From the NCBI GenBank assembly GCA_009783605.1, contig WRDE01000094.1, positions 1-7,378 on the forward strand: a stretch of 7,378 nt of DNA, in the 5' to 3' direction. The notes beneath the pieces are model-generated. The model was given only the letters and a program-made list of their open reading frames with translations, made no database searches and was not told the DNA's origin. The position numbers and the translations under genes are program-made. Every line of letters starts with the position of its first letter. Position 1 is the first letter of the stretch. Of the stretch, positions 6,770 to 7,378 are shown piece after piece. The stretch is from Oscillospiraceae bacterium. Its GTDB lineage: Bacteria; Bacillota; Clostridia; Oscillospirales; Acutalibacteraceae.

Positions 6770-6849
6770 TAAAGCGACGGGGAAGGCAGTGAAAATAAAC
6801 CAAAATAAAATTACCAATTTATTTTTCCGGTGGGTCAATTTCTAACGGG

Positions 6850-7378
6850 TTAGATTTCCAGCAAACCCTCTACGGCACATCCTAATACATGAGCCATTCT
6901 GGTCAGTGTTATCGCCTGCGCTCGGTTTATATCCTGCTGGCGCTGTTCGTAGAGCTGAACCATTCTAAGTGCGACACCGGACGACTGCGCTAACTTTTTT
7001 TGTGTCATACCACTCGCTTTTCTGATTTTTTGCAGATTGCTTATATTCGCCGCTGCATTCTTTGCGATGATTTGGTCAGCGACAGACACAAACTTAGATA
7101 TATCCGCTTCGTGGAGCGTGGAATAAAGTGAGAGAGTGCGATTTACACCAAGCCCGTTCCTTTGCATATCGACAAACCGGCGATTCGAATACCACTGATA
7201 ATACGCCAATATCCAGCCTGCCCAGTATTCGGGGCTCTTGTCGATGTTCTCGGCAGAGGGAATGTCCGGGCGTGTGCGAAACGTTCTGAATATCACTTCG
7301 GATGCCAGATCCAAGCCCGAAAGCCCCGCTACATATTTGGGGTTGCCTCTTTCAAAGGATTTCGCCACGCCGGAAACA
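6850..7378 (-). CDS. XRE-type helix-turn-helix protein with a conserved N-terminal domain (N-terminus cut by window edge)
   Basis: The minus-strand frame ends at TAA (6852-6850) and stays open to the right edge. A GTG at 7368-7366 is the last possible start in view but has no ribosome binding site. The three codons before it (Val-Ser-Gly) and the start of the FERGNPKYVAG motif right after it suggest the true start lies outside. Counting from that GTG, an N-terminal domain of about 110 residues carries SPEYWAGWILAYYQWY (45-60) and a YSTLHEADI segment. A 61-residue XRE/Cro-like helix-turn-helix (about 112-172; 7035-6850) follows, with RKASGMTQKKLAQSSGV and MVQLYEQRQQDI as its core helices. Proteins of this architecture are common in gut and environmental Clostridia and, as I recall, often sit beside short unknown genes, sometimes in toxin-antitoxin-like pairs. 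No partner is in view, as upstream DNA is off the edge. The role is probably transcriptional autoregulation, by inference. Confidence 0.85.
   Translation of the reverse strand, partial: VSGVAKSFERGNPKYVAGLSGLDLASEVIFRTFRTRPDIPSAENIDKSPEYWAGWILAYYQWYSNRRFVDMQRNGLGVNRTLSLYSTLHEADISKFVSVADQIIAKNAAANISNLQKIRKASGMTQKKLAQSSGVALRMVQLYEQRQQDINRAQAITLTRMAHVLGCAVEGLLEI

Larger units (their letters stand above)
6555..6815. repeat. GGTAATTTTAC repeat family: two direct copies and one inverted copy
   Basis: GGTAATTTTAC occurs exactly at 6555-6565 and 6733-6743. The inverted form TAAAATTACC is at 6806-6815. The outer pair can be read as an 11-bp inverted repeat, TGGTAATTTTA (6554-6564) with TAAAATTACCA (6806-6816), bounding 263 bp that begin just past the end of the kinase relic. 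The inner pair bounds 83 bp. I found no target-site duplication beside the outer pair and no transposase, so a miniature element is only one possibility; a regulator site is another. Confidence 0.55.
6541..6849. other. Non-coding, AT-richer accessory spacer between kinase relic and XRE gene
   Basis: The open frame of the kinase relic runs on to a stop at 6735-6737, but beyond about 6540 it shows no family resemblance and a low-complexity, Phe-rich composition. I see no other gene on either strand with a plausible start. The stretch holds short direct and inverted repeats, a terminator-like hairpin and an orphan -10 box, listed separately. It is visibly richer in A and T than the GH3 gene, which fits an insertion or deletion scar or a remnant of a small element. 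Confidence 0.6.

Overview
The window looks like part of a chromosome from an anaerobic Firmicute of class Clostridia, probably the Oscillospiraceae/Ruminococcaceae or a relative. Three things point there: a secreted glycoside hydrolase with a C-terminal type I dockerin, a sensor-kinase relic with the HEIRTPMNAIIGM H-box common in that group, and strong AGGAG ribosome binding sites with sigma-A-type promoters. The taxonomic call is inference from protein style only.

Layout. Positions 1-1127 (minus strand, cut by the left edge) encode a secreted or membrane-anchored protein with beta-propeller-like repeats. It starts from a clear AGGAGG site and a TTGAAA-N17-TATAAT promoter. A divergent regulatory region of about 330 bp (1128-1458) separates it from the main gene. 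Positions 1459-5844 (plus) encode a 1461-residue modular enzyme: signal peptide, glycoside hydrolase family 3 core with a fibronectin-III-like domain, bacterial Ig-like domain 2, two less certain beta-sandwich modules, a FIVAR-like helical linker and a dockerin. A 15-bp-stem intrinsic terminator follows 18 bp after the stop.

Directly after the terminator lies a decayed hybrid-type histidine kinase (about 5912-6540). It has lost its sensor region, the N-box of its ATPase domain (deletion plus frameshift) and everything after the ATPase domain. Next comes about 300 bp of non-coding, AT-richer DNA (6541-6849) with a short element repeated in direct and inverted orientation, a terminator-like hairpin and an orphan extended -10 box. 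At the right edge a minus-strand gene (6850-7378, cut by the edge) encodes a protein ending in an XRE-type helix-turn-helix.

How the genes work together. The GH3 enzyme is the only gene with a clear metabolic role. It should be exported and docked onto a cohesin scaffold, where it would trim xylo- or gluco-oligosaccharides from plant polysaccharide. The divergent propeller protein shares its regulatory region, but no functional link can be shown. The kinase relic, repeats and XRE gene look like an unrelated accessory patch. I see no rRNA, tRNA, CRISPR array or intact mobile element, and no convincing new multi-gene system.
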